From the NCBI RefSeq assembly GCF_004339725.1, contig NZ_SMGK01000001.1, positions 248,001 through 312,000 of the forward strand: a DNA stretch of 64,000 bases. The letters run 5' to 3'. The position numbers and the translations under genes are program-made. Below the pieces are notes generated by a model. That model worked only from the letters and a program-made list of their open reading frames with translations. It was not told where the DNA came from and ran no database searches. Position 1 is the stretch's first letter, and each line of letters starts with the position of its first letter. The DNA comes from Acidipila rosea (GTDB lineage: Bacteria > Acidobacteriota > Terriglobia > Terriglobales > Acidobacteriaceae). This document shows, in pieces, positions 40,404 to 50,729 of this stretch.

Positions 40404-40997
40404 TCAGAGGCCCGATTCTTCGGCCATGAGCGCGGTGCTCGCGTCCGGATCTTCTTCTTCTGCCTGGTTTGCCTCGGTTGCGGGTACACGCATGGCATCG
40501 AGCACGCGGCTGGTGTGCTGGCCGCGGCGCATGACCATGCGGCCGGTGCGGGAGACCTCAAGGATGCGGTCTTCGCTTTCGTTGAGAACCTGAAGGAGCC
40601 CTTCAATCTTGCTCTCGACGCCGGTGATCTCGATCATCAGCGATTCAGGGGCAAGGTCGACGATGCGCGCGCGAAAGACTTCGGCAAGTTCAAAGATGTG
40701 CGAGCGGGTTTTGGGTGTGGCGGCCACCTTGATAAGCGCCAGCTCGCGAACGACGCAGGAAGCCTGCCCGACATCATCGACATCGAGAACGTTTTCAAGC
40801 TTGTAGAGGCTGGCCATGATGCGATGGCTGGCGGTGGGCGAGGCATCGGCAACGATGGTCATGCGCGAAACGCCGATGCGCTCGGAGCGGCCGACGGTGA
40901 GCGAAACGATGTTCACGTTGAGTCTGCGGAAGAGAGACGCAACGCGCGTGAGCACGCCGGGCTTGTCTTCAACGAGGGCTATGAATGTGTGCATCAT
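40404..40997 (-). CDS. ilvN: Acetolactate synthase small (regulatory) subunit
   Basis: 197 residues. N-terminal ACT domain (HTFIALVEDKPGVLTRVASLFRRLNVNIVSLTVGRSE) and the C-terminal ALS_ss_C domain. Confers valine feedback on IlvB in most bacteria; the ACT fold appears intact. 20 nt after ilvB. The last 25 residues are an extra acidic tail (EATNQAEEEDPDAS-type). Confidence 0.95.
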   Translation of the reverse strand: MMHTFIALVEDKPGVLTRVASLFRRLNVNIVSLTVGRSERIGVSRMTIVADASPTASHRIMASLYKLENVLDVDDVGQASCVVRELALIKVAATPKTRSHIFELAEVFRARIVDLAPESLMIEITGVESKIEGLLQVLNESEDRILEVSRTGRMVMRRGQHTSRVLDAMRVPATEANQAEEEDPDASTALMAEESGL

Positions 40998-41017
40998 ACA
41001 GTTACGTATTCGCTCCT

Positions 41018-42775
41018 CTAGCTATCCGACGCGGTTTCGAGCAAGGGATCGTGCTCGGGTCTGCGGATCATCTCATGCAGGGCTGCGCCGGCAGGGATCA
41101 TGGGGTAAACGGAATCCTCTTTTTCGACGAGGAAGTTGATGAGGAACGGGCCCTTGCGGCTGCGGGCAGCGGCGACGGCTGCTTCCACTTGCTTGCGGGT
41201 GGTGACGGTGGCTCCGGGAATGCCGTGAGCCTCGGCGAGCTTGACGAAGTCGGGGCTGAGGATGGGCGAGGAGGCGTAGTTCTTCTCATAGAAGAACTCC
41301 TGCCACTGGCGCACCATGCCGAGGAAGCCGTTGTTGATGATGGCGATGTTGAGGTCGAGATTTTCCTGCGCGATGGTGGAGAGTTCGCAGGCGGTCATCT
41401 GGAAGCCGCCGTCACCGGCGATGGCCCAGACCTCCTTCTCAGGGCATGCAACCTTGGCGCCGATGGCGGAGGGCAGTGCGAAGCCCATGGTGCCGAGGCC
41501 GCCGGAGGTGATGAGCGAGCGCGGCTCATTGTGCTTGTAGTACTGCGCCTCCCACATCTGATGCTGGCCTACGTCAGTGGCGACGACGGCTTTGCCTTCC
41601 GTGATGCGCCAGAGGTCGTGCATGACGTGGGCGGCGTAGAGGTGGCCGCTGTCGGGAATGTTCTTGATGTCGCGGACGGAGGCGCTGCCCTTCATCTCAT
41701 TGACGGCGCGAAGCCAGGGCGACTCGTTGACGGTAGAGATGTGCGGCAGCAGGACCTCAAGCACCTGACGGAGATCACCGATGAGGGCGATATCCGCCTT
41801 GACGTTCTTGTTGATCTCCGCGGGGTCAATCTCGATGTGGATCTTCTTCGCGTTGGGAGCGTAGGTGGCGAGCGTGCCGGTGACGCGGTCGTCAAAGCGC
41901 ATGCCGCAGGCGATGAGCAGGTCTGCCTGCTGGATCGCGTGATTGACCCAGGCCTCGCCGTGCATGCCCATCATGCCGAGCGAGAGCGGGTGAGTGGCCG
42001 GGAACGCGCCGAGGCCGAGGAGCGTAGAGGCAACGGGAATCTGCATGCGCTCGGCGAGGGTGCGGACCTGATCGTAGGCGCCGGACTTGATGATGCCATG
42101 GCCGGCGAGGATGAGCGGGCGCTTCGCGTTGCGGATGAGCGCGGCCGCATCGGTGATGGCGGCGCTCTCGGCGCGAAGCATCGGATGCGGGCGGTAGGGT
42201 TTGGGCGCGGCGGCGGTGAAGTCAAAGGCGGCTGTGCCCTGCTGCGCGTCCTTAGTGATATCGACGAGCACGGGGCCGGGACGCCCGGACTGTGCGACGC
42301 GGAAGGCTTCGCGCAGAGTAGGGGCGACGTCTTCCGCACGGGTGACGACGTAGTTGTGCTTGGTCACGGGCAGAGTGATGCCGGTGATGTCTACTTCCTG
42401 AAAGGCATCGGAGCCGAGGACCTTGCTCGAAACCTGACCGGTGATGCAGACAATCGGCACGGAGTCGAGCATGGCGGTGGCGATGCCGGTGACGAGGTTG
42501 GTGGCTCCGGGGCCAGAGGTGGCGATGGCTACGCCGACACGCCCGGAGGCGCGGGCATAGCCGTCGGCCATGTGCGCGGCGCCCTGCTCGTGACGCACGA
42601 GGATGTGGCGGATCGGGAACTTGCGCAGGGCATCGTACGCGGGCAGGATGGCCCCGCCCGGGTAACCGAAGACCTCGCGCACACCTTCACCCTCGAGCGT
42701 GGCCCAGATGATCTCCGCGCCGGTGAGGACAGTGGTGCCGGGGCGGGTGGTGTCGGATTGTGAGGCGTTGCTCAT
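41018..42775 (-). CDS. ilvB: Acetolactate synthase large subunit
   Basis: ThDP- and FAD-dependent condensation of pyruvate to acetolactate. 585 residues. TPP-binding N-domain with GYPGGAILPAYDAL and the catalytic Glu in LVRHEQGAAHMADGYARASGRVG; C-terminal ThDP/Mg motif GDGGFQMTACELSTIAQENLDLNIAIINN. 23 nt after ilvD. Confidence 0.96.
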   Translation of the reverse strand: MSNASQSDTTRPGTTVLTGAEIIWATLEGEGVREVFGYPGGAILPAYDALRKFPIRHILVRHEQGAAHMADGYARASGRVGVAIATSGPGATNLVTGIATAMLDSVPIVCITGQVSSKVLGSDAFQEVDITGITLPVTKHNYVVTRAEDVAPTLREAFRVAQSGRPGPVLVDITKDAQQGTAAFDFTAAAPKPYRPHPMLRAESAAITDAAALIRNAKRPLILAGHGIIKSGAYDQVRTLAERMQIPVASTLLGLGAFPATHPLSLGMMGMHGEAWVNHAIQQADLLIACGMRFDDRVTGTLATYAPNAKKIHIEIDPAEINKNVKADIALIGDLRQVLEVLLPHISTVNESPWLRAVNEMKGSASVRDIKNIPDSGHLYAAHVMHDLWRITEGKAVVATDVGQHQMWEAQYYKHNEPRSLITSGGLGTMGFALPSAIGAKVACPEKEVWAIAGDGGFQMTACELSTIAQENLDLNIAIINNGFLGMVRQWQEFFYEKNYASSPILSPDFVKLAEAHGIPGATVTTRKQVEAAVAAARSRKGPFLINFLVEKEDSVYPMIPAGAALHEMIRRPEHDPLLETASDS

Positions 42776-42798
42776 GATCGCTGACTCCTTGAATGAGG

Positions 42799-44496
42799 CT
42801 AGGTGGTTACTGCGCCAAGCGAAGCGGAGGAAACACTGTCGGCATACTTGCGGAAGACGCCCCGCTTATAGGCCGGTTCAGGCGCTTTCCAGCTTTGCAG
42901 GCGGGCCTTCAACTCCTGCTCGGGGATGTCCACTTCAAGCTTGCGATTGGGAATATCGAAGTGGATGGTGTCACCCTCGTGGATCGCAGCGATGGGGCCG
43001 CCGACTGCGGCTTCCGGCGCGACGTGGCCGGCCATGAGGCCGCGGGTGGCTCCGGAGAAGCGGCCATCGGTGAGCAGGGCTACCGTGTCAGAAAGCTCGG
43101 GGATGCCGGCGATAGCGGCGGTGACGGCGAGCATCTCGCGCATGCCGGGGCCGCCGCGCGGACCTTCATAACGGATGACGACTATATCGTTGGGCTTGAT
43201 CCTGCCCTGCTCGACGGCAGCGAAGGCATCCTGCTCGCAGTCGAAGACGCGGGCGGGGCCGCGATGTTCGAGGCGCTTGTGGCCTGCGACCTTGATGACG
43301 CAGCCCTCGGGGGCGATGTTGCCCTTGAGGATGACGAGGCCGCCGGTTGGCTTGATGGCAGCATCGAGCGGCCGGATGACGTCCTGGCCGGCCGTTTCCC
43401 TGGCTTCGGCTGCTTCCTCTGCGAGAGTGCGTCCGCTGACGTTGAGCGTGCTGCCCTGGATGAGGCCGCCCTCAAGAAGACGCTTCGCGAGCAGACGGCT
43501 GCCGCCTGCGTTCTGATAATCCGCCGCGACGTATCTGCCGCCGGGCTTTAGATCGCAGAGCAGCGGGGTGCTCGAGCTGATGCGGTCAAACTCCTCAATG
43601 GTGAGGGGAATGCCCATTTCATGGGCGATGGCGAGCAGGTGCAGCACGGCGTTGGTGGAACCACCGGAGGCGGCGACGCTGGCGATCGCGGTTTCAAGCG
43701 AGGTGCGGGTGATGATCTGGCTGGGCTTGATCTGGCGGCGCGCGAGCTCCATGACCATGGCTCCCGCGGCGCGGGAGGCTGCATGCTTCTCCGCAGAGAA
43801 GGCAGGAACGCCGGAGATGCCGATGGGCGAAATGCCCAGAAATTCGCAGGCCATGGCCATGGTGTTTGCGGTGAACTGGCCACCGCAGGCACCGGCGCCG
43901 GGACAGGCGCTGGCCTCGACTGCTTCCAGGCCTGCATCGTCGATCTTGCCGGCAGCGCGTGCGCCGATGGCTTCAAAGACGTCCTGCACGGTGAGGTCTT
44001 TGCCGTTGAGATGTCCGGGAGCGATGGAGCCGCCGTAAAGCATGAGGCTGGGCACGTCGAGACGGGCAAGAGCCATGACGGTGCCGGGCATATTTTTATC
44101 GCAGCCGGCGATGGCTACGACGCCGTCGAACATGTTGCCGCGGGAGACGAGCTCGATGGAGTCTGCGATGACTTCACGGCTGACGAGGGAGGCCTTCATG
44201 CCCTCAGTGCCCATGGTGATGCCGTCGGAGATGGTGATGGTGTTGAACTCCATCGGTGTGCCGCCGGCGTCGCGGACGCCCTGCTTGACGGCCTCTGCGA
44301 TGGTGCGGAGATGGAAGTTGCAGGGGCCGATCTCGGTCCAGGTATTGGCGATGCCGATGATGGGCTTGTGCAGATCCTCTTTGCTGAAACCGATGGCGCG
44401 CAGCATGGCGCGTGCGGCTGCGCGGCTGTTGCCCTCAGTTAGCGGGATGCTGTTTGTCTTCGCCTTATCTGCTATGTTGCCGTGGTTCTCGCTCAA
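42799..44496 (-). CDS. ilvD: Dihydroxy-acid dehydratase
   Basis: Fe-S dehydratase giving 2-keto acids for valine/isoleucine. 565 residues. Cluster cysteines in [12 protein letters not shown] and [17 protein letters not shown], plus [14 protein letters not shown] and [20 protein letters not shown]. The ATG overlaps the leuD stop (ATGA), so they are coupled. Confidence 0.96.
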   Translation of the reverse strand: MSENHGNIADKAKTNSIPLTEGNSRAAARAMLRAIGFSKEDLHKPIIGIANTWTEIGPCNFHLRTIAEAVKQGVRDAGGTPMEFNTITISDGITMGTEGMKASLVSREVIADSIELVSRGNMFDGVVAIAGCDKNMPGTVMALARLDVPSLMLYGGSIAPGHLNGKDLTVQDVFEAIGARAAGKIDDAGLEAVEASACPGAGACGGQFTANTMAMACEFLGISPIGISGVPAFSAEKHAASRAAGAMVMELARRQIKPSQIITRTSLETAIASVAASGGSTNAVLHLLAIAHEMGIPLTIEEFDRISSSTPLLCDLKPGGRYVAADYQNAGGSRLLAKRLLEGGLIQGSTLNVSGRTLAEEAAEARETAGQDVIRPLDAAIKPTGGLVILKGNIAPEGCVIKVAGHKRLEHRGPARVFDCEQDAFAAVEQGRIKPNDIVVIRYEGPRGGPGMREMLAVTAAIAGIPELSDTVALLTDGRFSGATRGLMAGHVAPEAAVGGPIAAIHEGDTIHFDIPNRKLEVDIPEQELKARLQSWKAPEPAYKRGVFRKYADSVSSASLGAVTT

Positions 44497-45113
44497 TTCG
44501 CTTTCTCCAGTGCAGGTTGGGGCCGGGGAGTTACCCAGAAGGCCGCGTCGTGTTTTTGTTCAAAGGTATCGAGGGCAGCCGCGTGACGCAGGGTGAGGCC
44601 GATGTCATCGAGGCCCTCAAGCAGGCACTCGCGGCGGAAGGGATCCACGGTGAAGCTGGCGGAAAAGCTCTGCTCGTCGTGTACGGTCTGATCTTCGAGC
44701 GAGACGGTGAGCTGATAGTCAGCAGTGGCGGCGGCGCGGTCGAGCAGCGTCTGCACCTGCGCCTCGGGCAGGGTGACGAGCAGGATGCCGTTCTTGCCCG
44801 CGTTCGAGTGGAAGATATCGGCAAAGCTGGGCGCGATGACGCAGCGGAAGCCGTAGTCGGAGAGCGCCCAGGCGGCGTGCTCGCGGGAGGAGCCGCAGCC
44901 GAAGTTCTTCGCAGCGACGAGAATGTGCGCGCCCTGATAGCGGGGATCGTTCAGCTCGAATGCCGGGTTCTTGCGCCAGTCGAAGAAGAGGAACTCGCCG
45001 TAGCCGGTGCGCTCGATGCGCTTGAGGAACTGCTTGGGGATGATCTGATCCGTATCGACATTGACGCGGTCGAGCGGCTGCACTTTAGAGGTGAGTTTGC
45101 GAAAGGGCTGCAT
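44493..45113 (-). CDS. leuD: 3-isopropylmalate dehydratase small subunit
   Basis: 206 residues from ATG 45113 ([33 protein letters not shown]). A longer upstream frame is a shadow of leuC. Swivelling domain with [14 protein letters not shown]. One base after the leuC stop (TAATATG). Works with LeuC to isomerise 2- to 3-isopropylmalate. Confidence 0.95.
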   Translation of the reverse strand: MQPFRKLTSKVQPLDRVNVDTDQIIPKQFLKRIERTGYGEFLFFDWRKNPAFELNDPRYQGAHILVAAKNFGCGSSREHAAWALSDYGFRCVIAPSFADIFHSNAGKNGILLVTLPEAQVQTLLDRAAATADYQLTVSLEDQTVHDEQSFSASFTVDPFRRECLLEGLDDIGLTLRHAAALDTFEQKHDAAFWVTPRPQPALEKAN

Positions 45114-45114
45114 A

Positions 45115-46548
45115 TTAGGCGAGTACCTCCTCGGCCTTGTATTCCCAGTGACGTACATCCGTGAAGTGGCCGGTGACGGCTGCGGCTGCGGCCATCGCGG
45201 GGCTGACGAGATGGGTGCGTCCGCCACGGCCCTGACGACCCTCAAAGTTGCGGTTGGACGTGGAGGCGCAGCGCTCGCCGGGCTGAAGGATATCGGGGTT
45301 CATGCCGAGGCACATGGAGCAGCCGGGCTCGCGCCACTCGAAGCCGGCCTCGCGGAAGACATGATCGAGGCCTTCGCGCTCGGCCTGCGACTTGACCTGC
45401 TGCGAGCCGGGCACGACCATGGCGCGGACGTTCGAATGAACACGATATCCGGCAACGACTTTGGCGGCGGCGCGGAGATCTTCAATACGCGAGTTGGTGC
45501 AGGAGCCGATGAAGACGCGGTCGATGGAGACCTTTTCGAGCGGTGTGCCGGCTTTGAGATCCATGTATTCGAGGGCGCGCTCAAAGGCGCGGCGGTCGGA
45601 GTCAGACTGCGCGCGGGCGGGATCGGGAACCGATTCCGTAATGGAGATGACCATGCCGGGGCTGGTTCCCCAGGTGACGAAGGGCGCCAGCTCCTCGGCC
45701 TGGATGACGAGTTCGCGGTCGTAGGTCGCGCCGGGATCAGAGGGCAGAGCGCTCCACTCGGCGACGGCCTTTTCCCAGTCTGCGCCTGTCGGCGAGAAGC
45801 GGCGACCTTTGAGGTAGGCGAAGGTCTTCTCGTCAGGGGCGATCATGCCGGCGCGGGCGCCTGCCTCGATGCTCATGTTGCAGAGGGTCATGCGGCCCTC
45901 CATGGAGAGCGAGCGGATGACGGAGCCTGCGTACTCGATGACATAGCCGGTGGCTCCGTCGGTGCCGATGCGGCCGATGATGCCGAGGGCTACGTCCTTA
46001 GCAGTGACGCCCTCGGCGAGCGTGCCCTCGACGGCGATGCGGAAGGTGCGGGGCCGGGATTGCGGCAGGCACTGGGTGGCCATGACATGCTCGACCTCAG
46101 AGGTGCCGATGCCGAAGGCGAGTGCGCCGAAGGCTCCATGGGTGGAGGTGTGCGAGTCGCCGCAGACGATGGTCATGCCGGGCTTGGTGAGGCCGAGTTC
46201 CGGACCAATGACGTGAACGATGCCCTGCTCGGGCGACTGCACGTCGTAGAGTTCGACGCCGAAGTCTGCGCAGTTCTTGCGCAGGGTGTCGATCTGCCTG
46301 GCGGCGATGGCGTCCTCAATGATGAGGCGGTTGGCGGTCGTCGGAACATTGTGATCGACAGTCGCGACGGTGCGGTCGGGGCGGCGCAGTTTGCGGCCTG
46401 CGAGGCGCAAACCCTCAAAAGCCTGCGGGGAAGTGACCTCGTGAACAAGATGCAGGTCAATGTAGAGCAGGGCAGGCTCGTTGGCCGGTTCGGCGACGAG
46501 ATGCTGCTCCCATACTTTTTCGAATAGCGTCTTCGGTGCGTTGCTCAT
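45115..46548 (-). CDS. leuC: 3-isopropylmalate dehydratase large subunit
   Basis: Aconitase-family 4Fe-4S subunit, 477 residues. Cluster cysteines in [18 protein letters not shown] and [10 protein letters not shown], with the conserved [27 protein letters not shown] and [27 protein letters not shown]. Follows an exported hypothetical gene by 16 nt. Confidence 0.96.
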   Translation of the reverse strand: MSNAPKTLFEKVWEQHLVAEPANEPALLYIDLHLVHEVTSPQAFEGLRLAGRKLRRPDRTVATVDHNVPTTANRLIIEDAIAARQIDTLRKNCADFGVELYDVQSPEQGIVHVIGPELGLTKPGMTIVCGDSHTSTHGAFGALAFGIGTSEVEHVMATQCLPQSRPRTFRIAVEGTLAEGVTAKDVALGIIGRIGTDGATGYVIEYAGSVIRSLSMEGRMTLCNMSIEAGARAGMIAPDEKTFAYLKGRRFSPTGADWEKAVAEWSALPSDPGATYDRELVIQAEELAPFVTWGTSPGMVISITESVPDPARAQSDSDRRAFERALEYMDLKAGTPLEKVSIDRVFIGSCTNSRIEDLRAAAKVVAGYRVHSNVRAMVVPGSQQVKSQAEREGLDHVFREAGFEWREPGCSMCLGMNPDILQPGERCASTSNRNFEGRQGRGGRTHLVSPAMAAAAAVTGHFTDVRHWEYKAEEVLA

Positions 46549-46564
46549 AGGTATTTATCCGGTG

Positions 46565-47209
46565 TTACTGAACTGCCTTGTCACGGCTTGCTATTTCATT
46601 GACGCCGAGAGAGAGCGGAGTGGGCCTGTGCTCCATGCCCTCCCCATCGATGACGATCGCTTCGCCGATGGGCTCAATGGTGTGGCCGTCGCCGAGCGGT
46701 TTCGAGGTCCAGCGGGTGATGCCTGCGCGCAGCGACTGCGGCATGGTGGCCGGACTGAGGTTGCCGCTGGTGAACAGGTAGAGACTCCACTGATTTGAAT
46801 TCTTCATCATGTCCGTCGCTGCGAAGACTACGGTGGCGGGGGACGTGGTCAGGTCCACCCAGAGCAGGCCCTTGTTGGGGCAGAAGTGCTGCACGCAGCC
46901 GTCTGCCATGTAATACGTCGTGCCGTCGGTGAGTACGTCACCGGGGACGGCCAGATAATCCTTGACAACCTGGGAGACCGGCTCGCCGGGCTTCCAGAAA
47001 TGCTGCGACATCTTCAGGCGGTCATTCAGGAAAGGGAGAAAGTTCTTGTCCTGAATCAATGCATTGACCGAGGGAAGTGCGTGAGCCGGATTTCCCTGAT
47101 AGCGGAGAAGCCACGCGGCGCCCCGGTCGCTCTGCGCAAACAGTTGCATATGCAATGCAGTCGAGAGGATGAACGCGGCTGCAGCCCAGCTTTTCTCCCT
47201 AAACTGCAT
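46565..47209 (-). CDS. Exported protein of unknown function inside the leu operon
   Basis: 214 residues from ATG 47209 ([19 protein letters not shown], a signal peptide ending near LFAQ). A longer frame upstream is only the shadow of leuB. The start overlaps the last 11 bases of leuB, with AGG in the leuB end as ribosome site, so it is translationally coupled. Mature chain includes [22 protein letters not shown], a Cys pair in [18 protein letters not shown], and [17 protein letters not shown] do not recognise the family. Its place between leuB and leuC is unusual for a secreted protein. Confidence 0.8.
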   Translation of the reverse strand: MQFREKSWAAAAFILSTALHMQLFAQSDRGAAWLLRYQGNPAHALPSVNALIQDKNFLPFLNDRLKMSQHFWKPGEPVSQVVKDYLAVPGDVLTDGTTYYMADGCVQHFCPNKGLLWVDLTTSPATVVFAATDMMKNSNQWSLYLFTSGNLSPATMPQSLRAGITRWTSKPLGDGHTIEPIGEAIVIDGEGMEHRPTPLSLGVNEIASRDKAVQ

Positions 47210-48302
47210 GCATTGCCTGATGGCGGTCAATGATTTCGTTGACCGATTGATGGACAAGCTTGCCCATCTCCTGAGTCGAGAGCGGGGTCTCGCCAGCCCG
47301 GACAAGGTCGGCGGTGCGGTGACCCTGCTCGAGGACCTTGCGGACCGCTGTTTCGATGGCCTGCGCCTCCTGCTCAAGATTTCCGGAGTGGCGGAGAAGC
47401 ATGGCAGCGGTGAGGATCGCGCCCAGAGGGTTGGCGATGCCTTTGCCCGCGATATCCGGGGCGGAGCCATGCACCGGCTCATAGAGATTGACCTTGCCGC
47501 CGATGGTGGCCGAGGGCAGCATGCCCAGCGAGCCGGTGATGACGGCCGATTCGTCGGAGAGAATGTCGCCGAAGAGGTTCTCAGTCAGCACGACGTCGAA
47601 GTTGCGTGGCGTATTCATGAGGTGCATGGCGCAGGCGTCGACGTACTGGTGTTCGAGAGTGACGCCGGGATACTGGGGGGCGAGTTCTGTTACGGTGGCG
47701 CGCCAGAGCTGCGAGACCTCAAGGACGTTGGCCTTGTCGACGGAGGTGAGCTTCTTGCGGCGCATGGAAGCGAGCTCGAAGGCGACGCGGGCAACGCGCA
47801 CAACCTCGTCGCGGGTGTAGCGCATGGTGTTCCAGGCGGAGTTGGAGGCGCGGTCCCACTGGCGCGGCTCGCCAAAGTAGAGGCCGCCAAGCAGCTCGCG
47901 GACGAACAGGATGTCAGCTCCCTCGATGACCTCAGGACGCAGAGGCGAGTTCGACGAGAGGGCGGGGAAGGCAAAAGCCGGGCGGAGATTGGCGAAACCG
48001 CCGAGAGCCTGACGCAGTTGCAGGAGGCCGGCCTCGGGGCGCTTGTCCGGGGTGAGCGAGTTGAACTCGTTGCCGCCGACGGCGCCGAGGAGCACGGCAT
48101 CGCTCTCAAGCGCGGCGCTTAGAGTGGCGGCGGGCAGCGGTGTGCCCTGTTGCTTGATGGCAACGCCGCCGATGAGGGCTTCGCTGATCTGGAAGTCATA
48201 GCCGCCCAGTTCGGCGACCGAACGCAGGATGCGAACCGCTTCTCCAGTAACTTCAGGGCCGATGCCGTCGCCGGCAACTACAAGAATCTTGAGCTTTGTC
48301 AT
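47199..48302 (-). CDS. leuB: 3-isopropylmalate dehydrogenase
   Basis: NAD-dependent oxidative decarboxylation in leucine synthesis. 367 residues. [19 protein letters not shown] at the start, [14 protein letters not shown], and the signature [27 protein letters not shown] followed by [21 protein letters not shown]. 14 nt after leuA; overlaps the following exported gene by 11 nt. Confidence 0.96.
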   Translation of the reverse strand: MTKLKILVVAGDGIGPEVTGEAVRILRSVAELGGYDFQISEALIGGVAIKQQGTPLPAATLSAALESDAVLLGAVGGNEFNSLTPDKRPEAGLLQLRQALGGFANLRPAFAFPALSSNSPLRPEVIEGADILFVRELLGGLYFGEPRQWDRASNSAWNTMRYTRDEVVRVARVAFELASMRRKKLTSVDKANVLEVSQLWRATVTELAPQYPGVTLEHQYVDACAMHLMNTPRNFDVVLTENLFGDILSDESAVITGSLGMLPSATIGGKVNLYEPVHGSAPDIAGKGIANPLGAILTAAMLLRHSGNLEQEAQAIETAVRKVLEQGHRTADLVRAGETPLSTQEMGKLVHQSVNEIIDRHQAMHAV

Positions 48303-48316
48303 TTTTCTCTCTCGCT

Positions 48317-49516
48317 TCAGTGCGTTTCAGTCAACGGCTCGGCGGCGATCAGGTCTTCGTGGCGCTGGTGATGCGCGACGAGATTGATCAGGTCCTGGTC
48401 GTAGATGGACTTCTTGCGGTCGGCCAGCTCCGTGAAGGCGCGGTAGGCGACGTCAAGGTCGGACGGCTGCAGGGTGTAGCCGAGCTCCACCAGTCGGGAG
48501 CGCAAGGCGTGACGGCCGGAATGCTTCCCGAGAACCATGCGGTTGGCCGGGACGCCTACCGAGGCGGGCGTCATGATCTCGTAGGTGAGCGGGTTCGACA
48601 GGACGCCATGCTGGTGGATGCCGGCCTCATGAGCGAAGGCGTTGGCGCCGACGATGGCCTTGTTCGGCGCGGGTCCGAAGCTGATAGTCCGGGTGAGCTG
48701 CTGGCTGGTGGCGTAGATGCGCTCGAGGTTGAGGTTGTGTTCGACGGGGAACTGGTCGGCGCGAACGCGAAGGGCTGCGGCGATCTCCTCAAGAGCGGCA
48801 TTCCCTGCGCGCTCGCCGATGCCATTGATCGAGCACTCGACCTGGCGCGCGCCGGCTTCAACGGCGGCAAGGGTATTCGCGACGGCGAGGCCGAGGTCAT
48901 TGTGGCAATGAGTGGAGAGAATGACCTTATCGGCGCCGGGCACGCGCTCGCGAACGACGCGGAACATGGCTGCGTATTCTGCAGGCACGGAGTAGCCAAC
49001 CGTGTCTGGGAGGTTGATGGTGGTGGCGCCAGCCTCAATGGCGACGGCTACCATCTGGCAGAGAAAGTCATGGCTGGTGCGAGTCGCGTCCTCGGGGGAG
49101 AACTCAACATCATCCACATAGCTGCGGGCGTGGGCAACGGCCTCTGCCGTCTGCGCCAGAGCCTGTTCGCGGCTGATCTTGAGCTTGTATTCCAGATGGA
49201 TGTCGGAGCTGGCAAGAAAGAGATGAATGCGGGCCTTGTGGGCCGGTTCCAGAGCCTCGGCGGCGCGTTCGATGTCTTCGCGGCGGGCGCGGGCGAGGGA
49301 GGTGATGATGGGCAGGCGGATCTCACTTGCGATGGAGCGGATGGCGGAGAAATCACCTTCAGAGGAAATGGCAAAGCCAGCCTCGAGAATATCTACGCCG
49401 AGGTCTTCGAGCGCATGGGCCATGGCAAGCTTTTCCGGCTGGGTCATGCTGCAGCCAGGAGACTGCTCTCCATCGCGGAGAGTGGTGTCGAAGAAGCGGA
49501 GGTGGTTCTGGGTCAT
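48317..49516 (-). CDS. leuA: 2-isopropylmalate synthase without the C-terminal regulatory domain
   Basis: Condenses acetyl-CoA with 2-ketoisovalerate. 399 residues from ATG 49516 (AGG 8 nt upstream; an in-frame GTG at 49525 is less likely). HMGL-like TIM barrel: [78 protein letters not shown], and the linker to [20 protein letters not shown]. Usual LeuA is about 510 residues; here the protein ends at the linker with no LeuA_dimer (leucine-binding) domain, and no room remains before leuB. A homocitrate/citramalate-synthase-type activity is possible, but the leu operon context favours LeuA. Confidence 0.9.
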   Translation of the reverse strand: MTQNHLRFFDTTLRDGEQSPGCSMTQPEKLAMAHALEDLGVDILEAGFAISSEGDFSAIRSIASEIRLPIITSLARARREDIERAAEALEPAHKARIHLFLASSDIHLEYKLKISREQALAQTAEAVAHARSYVDDVEFSPEDATRTSHDFLCQMVAVAIEAGATTINLPDTVGYSVPAEYAAMFRVVRERVPGADKVILSTHCHNDLGLAVANTLAAVEAGARQVECSINGIGERAGNAALEEIAAALRVRADQFPVEHNLNLERIYATSQQLTRTISFGPAPNKAIVGANAFAHEAGIHQHGVLSNPLTYEIMTPASVGVPANRMVLGKHSGRHALRSRLVELGYTLQPSDLDVAYRAFTELADRKKSIYDQDLINLVAHHQRHEDLIAAEPLTETH

Positions 49517-49609
49517 TAAGGGCACCTGCCAGAGTACAGCGAGATCACCGGCAAGAACAGTTTCCCAGAGTTCTGTCCATAATTCAAATCGTTTATTTTT
49601 ACAATTTAG

Positions 49610-49624
49610 ATAAGTATTGCTTAT
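49610..49624. promoter_or_regulatory. LysR-type box between leuA and the regulator
   Basis: ATAAG-TATTG-CTTAT: a 5-bp dyad that fits the T-N11-A LysR consensus, lying 39 bases before the LysR start and 93 bases from leuA, in an AT-rich patch. A likely operator for both divergent transcripts. Confidence 0.6.
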
Positions 49625-49662
49625 AGAGTGCCCCTGTGGGATGGTAAAGAGGGAAGTATCTA

Positions 49663-50586
49663 ATGGACATTACTCAGCTTGAGACTTTCCTGGCCATCGT
49701 GCAGGAGCGTGGATTTTCACGGGCGGCGCTGCGGCTGCGGCGTACGCAGCCGGCGGTCAGCCAGACGATCCGGAAACTGGAAGAGGAGCTGGGCGAGCAG
49801 CTCTTTGAGCGCACTTCGCGAGACGGTACGCTGACGAGCGCGGGCGAGGTGCTGCGGGACTATGCGGACAGGCTGCTGCGGCTGCGGAACGAGGCTGCGA
49901 GTGCGGTGGAAGAGCTGCGTTCGCTGGAGCGGGGGAGGCTGCTGCTGGCCGCGAATGAGTACACCTGTCTTTATTTGCTGCCGGTGCTGGATCAGTTCCG
50001 GCGGACATGCCCACAGATCAGCGTGGTGGTGCAGCGGTCGCTGGCGAGCCGAATCCCGGAGGATCTGCTGACGCGGACGGTCGAGATGGGGATTGTGTCG
50101 TTTGCTCCGGAGACGGAGCAGTTGCGCTCGATCAGCGTTTATCTGGACGAGGTGGTTTTTGTGGTGAATCCGGCGCATCCGCTGGCGCGGGAGAAAAAAG
50201 TGGCCATACGGGACCTGGGGGCGCAGAGCTTTATTGCGCACAATGTTCTTTCGCCGCTGAGGAAGCGGGTTACGGAGACCTTTGAAAAGCATAAGACGCC
50301 GCTGAACATGGGGGTTCAGCTACCGAGCCTGGAAGCGGTGAAGCGGTTTGTAGCGATGGGAAACGGAGTGGCGCTGGTGCCGGGGCTGACGGTGGCACAG
50401 GAGGTAAGCAGGGGCGAACTGGTAAAGGTAGAGGTGCCGGAGTTGAAGATCGAAAGGCGACTGCGGCTGGTGCATCGGCGGCATTCACCGCTGTCACACG
50501 CGGCCCGCGCTTTCCTGAAACTGGTGAAGACGATGGCGCAGGAACAGGGGTCGCCATTTGAGTATCGAGTGGAGCATGCAAACTGA
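49663..50586 (+). CDS. LysR-family transcriptional regulator
   Basis: 307 residues. N-terminal winged HTH (LETFLAIVQERGFSRAALRLRRTQPAVSQTIRKLEEELGEQLFER) and a C-terminal substrate-binding domain (about residues 90-295). GAGGGA lies 8 nt before the ATG. Divergent from the leu-ilv operon with a LysR box between, so regulation of that operon is the natural guess (compare LeuO/CysB/IlvY logic); the coinducer is unknown. Confidence 0.92.
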   Translation: MDITQLETFLAIVQERGFSRAALRLRRTQPAVSQTIRKLEEELGEQLFERTSRDGTLTSAGEVLRDYADRLLRLRNEAASAVEELRSLERGRLLLAANEYTCLYLLPVLDQFRRTCPQISVVVQRSLASRIPEDLLTRTVEMGIVSFAPETEQLRSISVYLDEVVFVVNPAHPLAREKKVAIRDLGAQSFIAHNVLSPLRKRVTETFEKHKTPLNMGVQLPSLEAVKRFVAMGNGVALVPGLTVAQEVSRGELVKVEVPELKIERRLRLVHRRHSPLSHAARAFLKLVKTMAQEQGSPFEYRVEHAN

Positions 50587-50729
50587 ATCAATTGAATAGC
50601 TGTCGAAAACCCTCGCGGAAGGTACAATTGCCTGAGTGGGCCCAGGCGGTCCATCTGGTAAGTAAATCGACGAGCCCGAGAGGCAATGACGCCTGCGGTG
50701 CTACAAGCAGGCGAGAGGTTCACGAACGA

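Noticed and set aside
40985-42763. 592-codon open frame opposite ilvB
   Set aside because: Lies exactly over a certain acetolactate synthase gene; composition (Gly/Asp/Val) is the usual antisense shadow. The same applies to the long frames opposite leuC, leuA, ilvD, ilvC, the M48-like gene and the TonB-dependent receptor.
47210-47482. Upstream 91 codons of the exported gene in the leu operon
   Set aside because: They are the Arg/Ser-rich shadow of leuB; the signal peptide begins at 47209.
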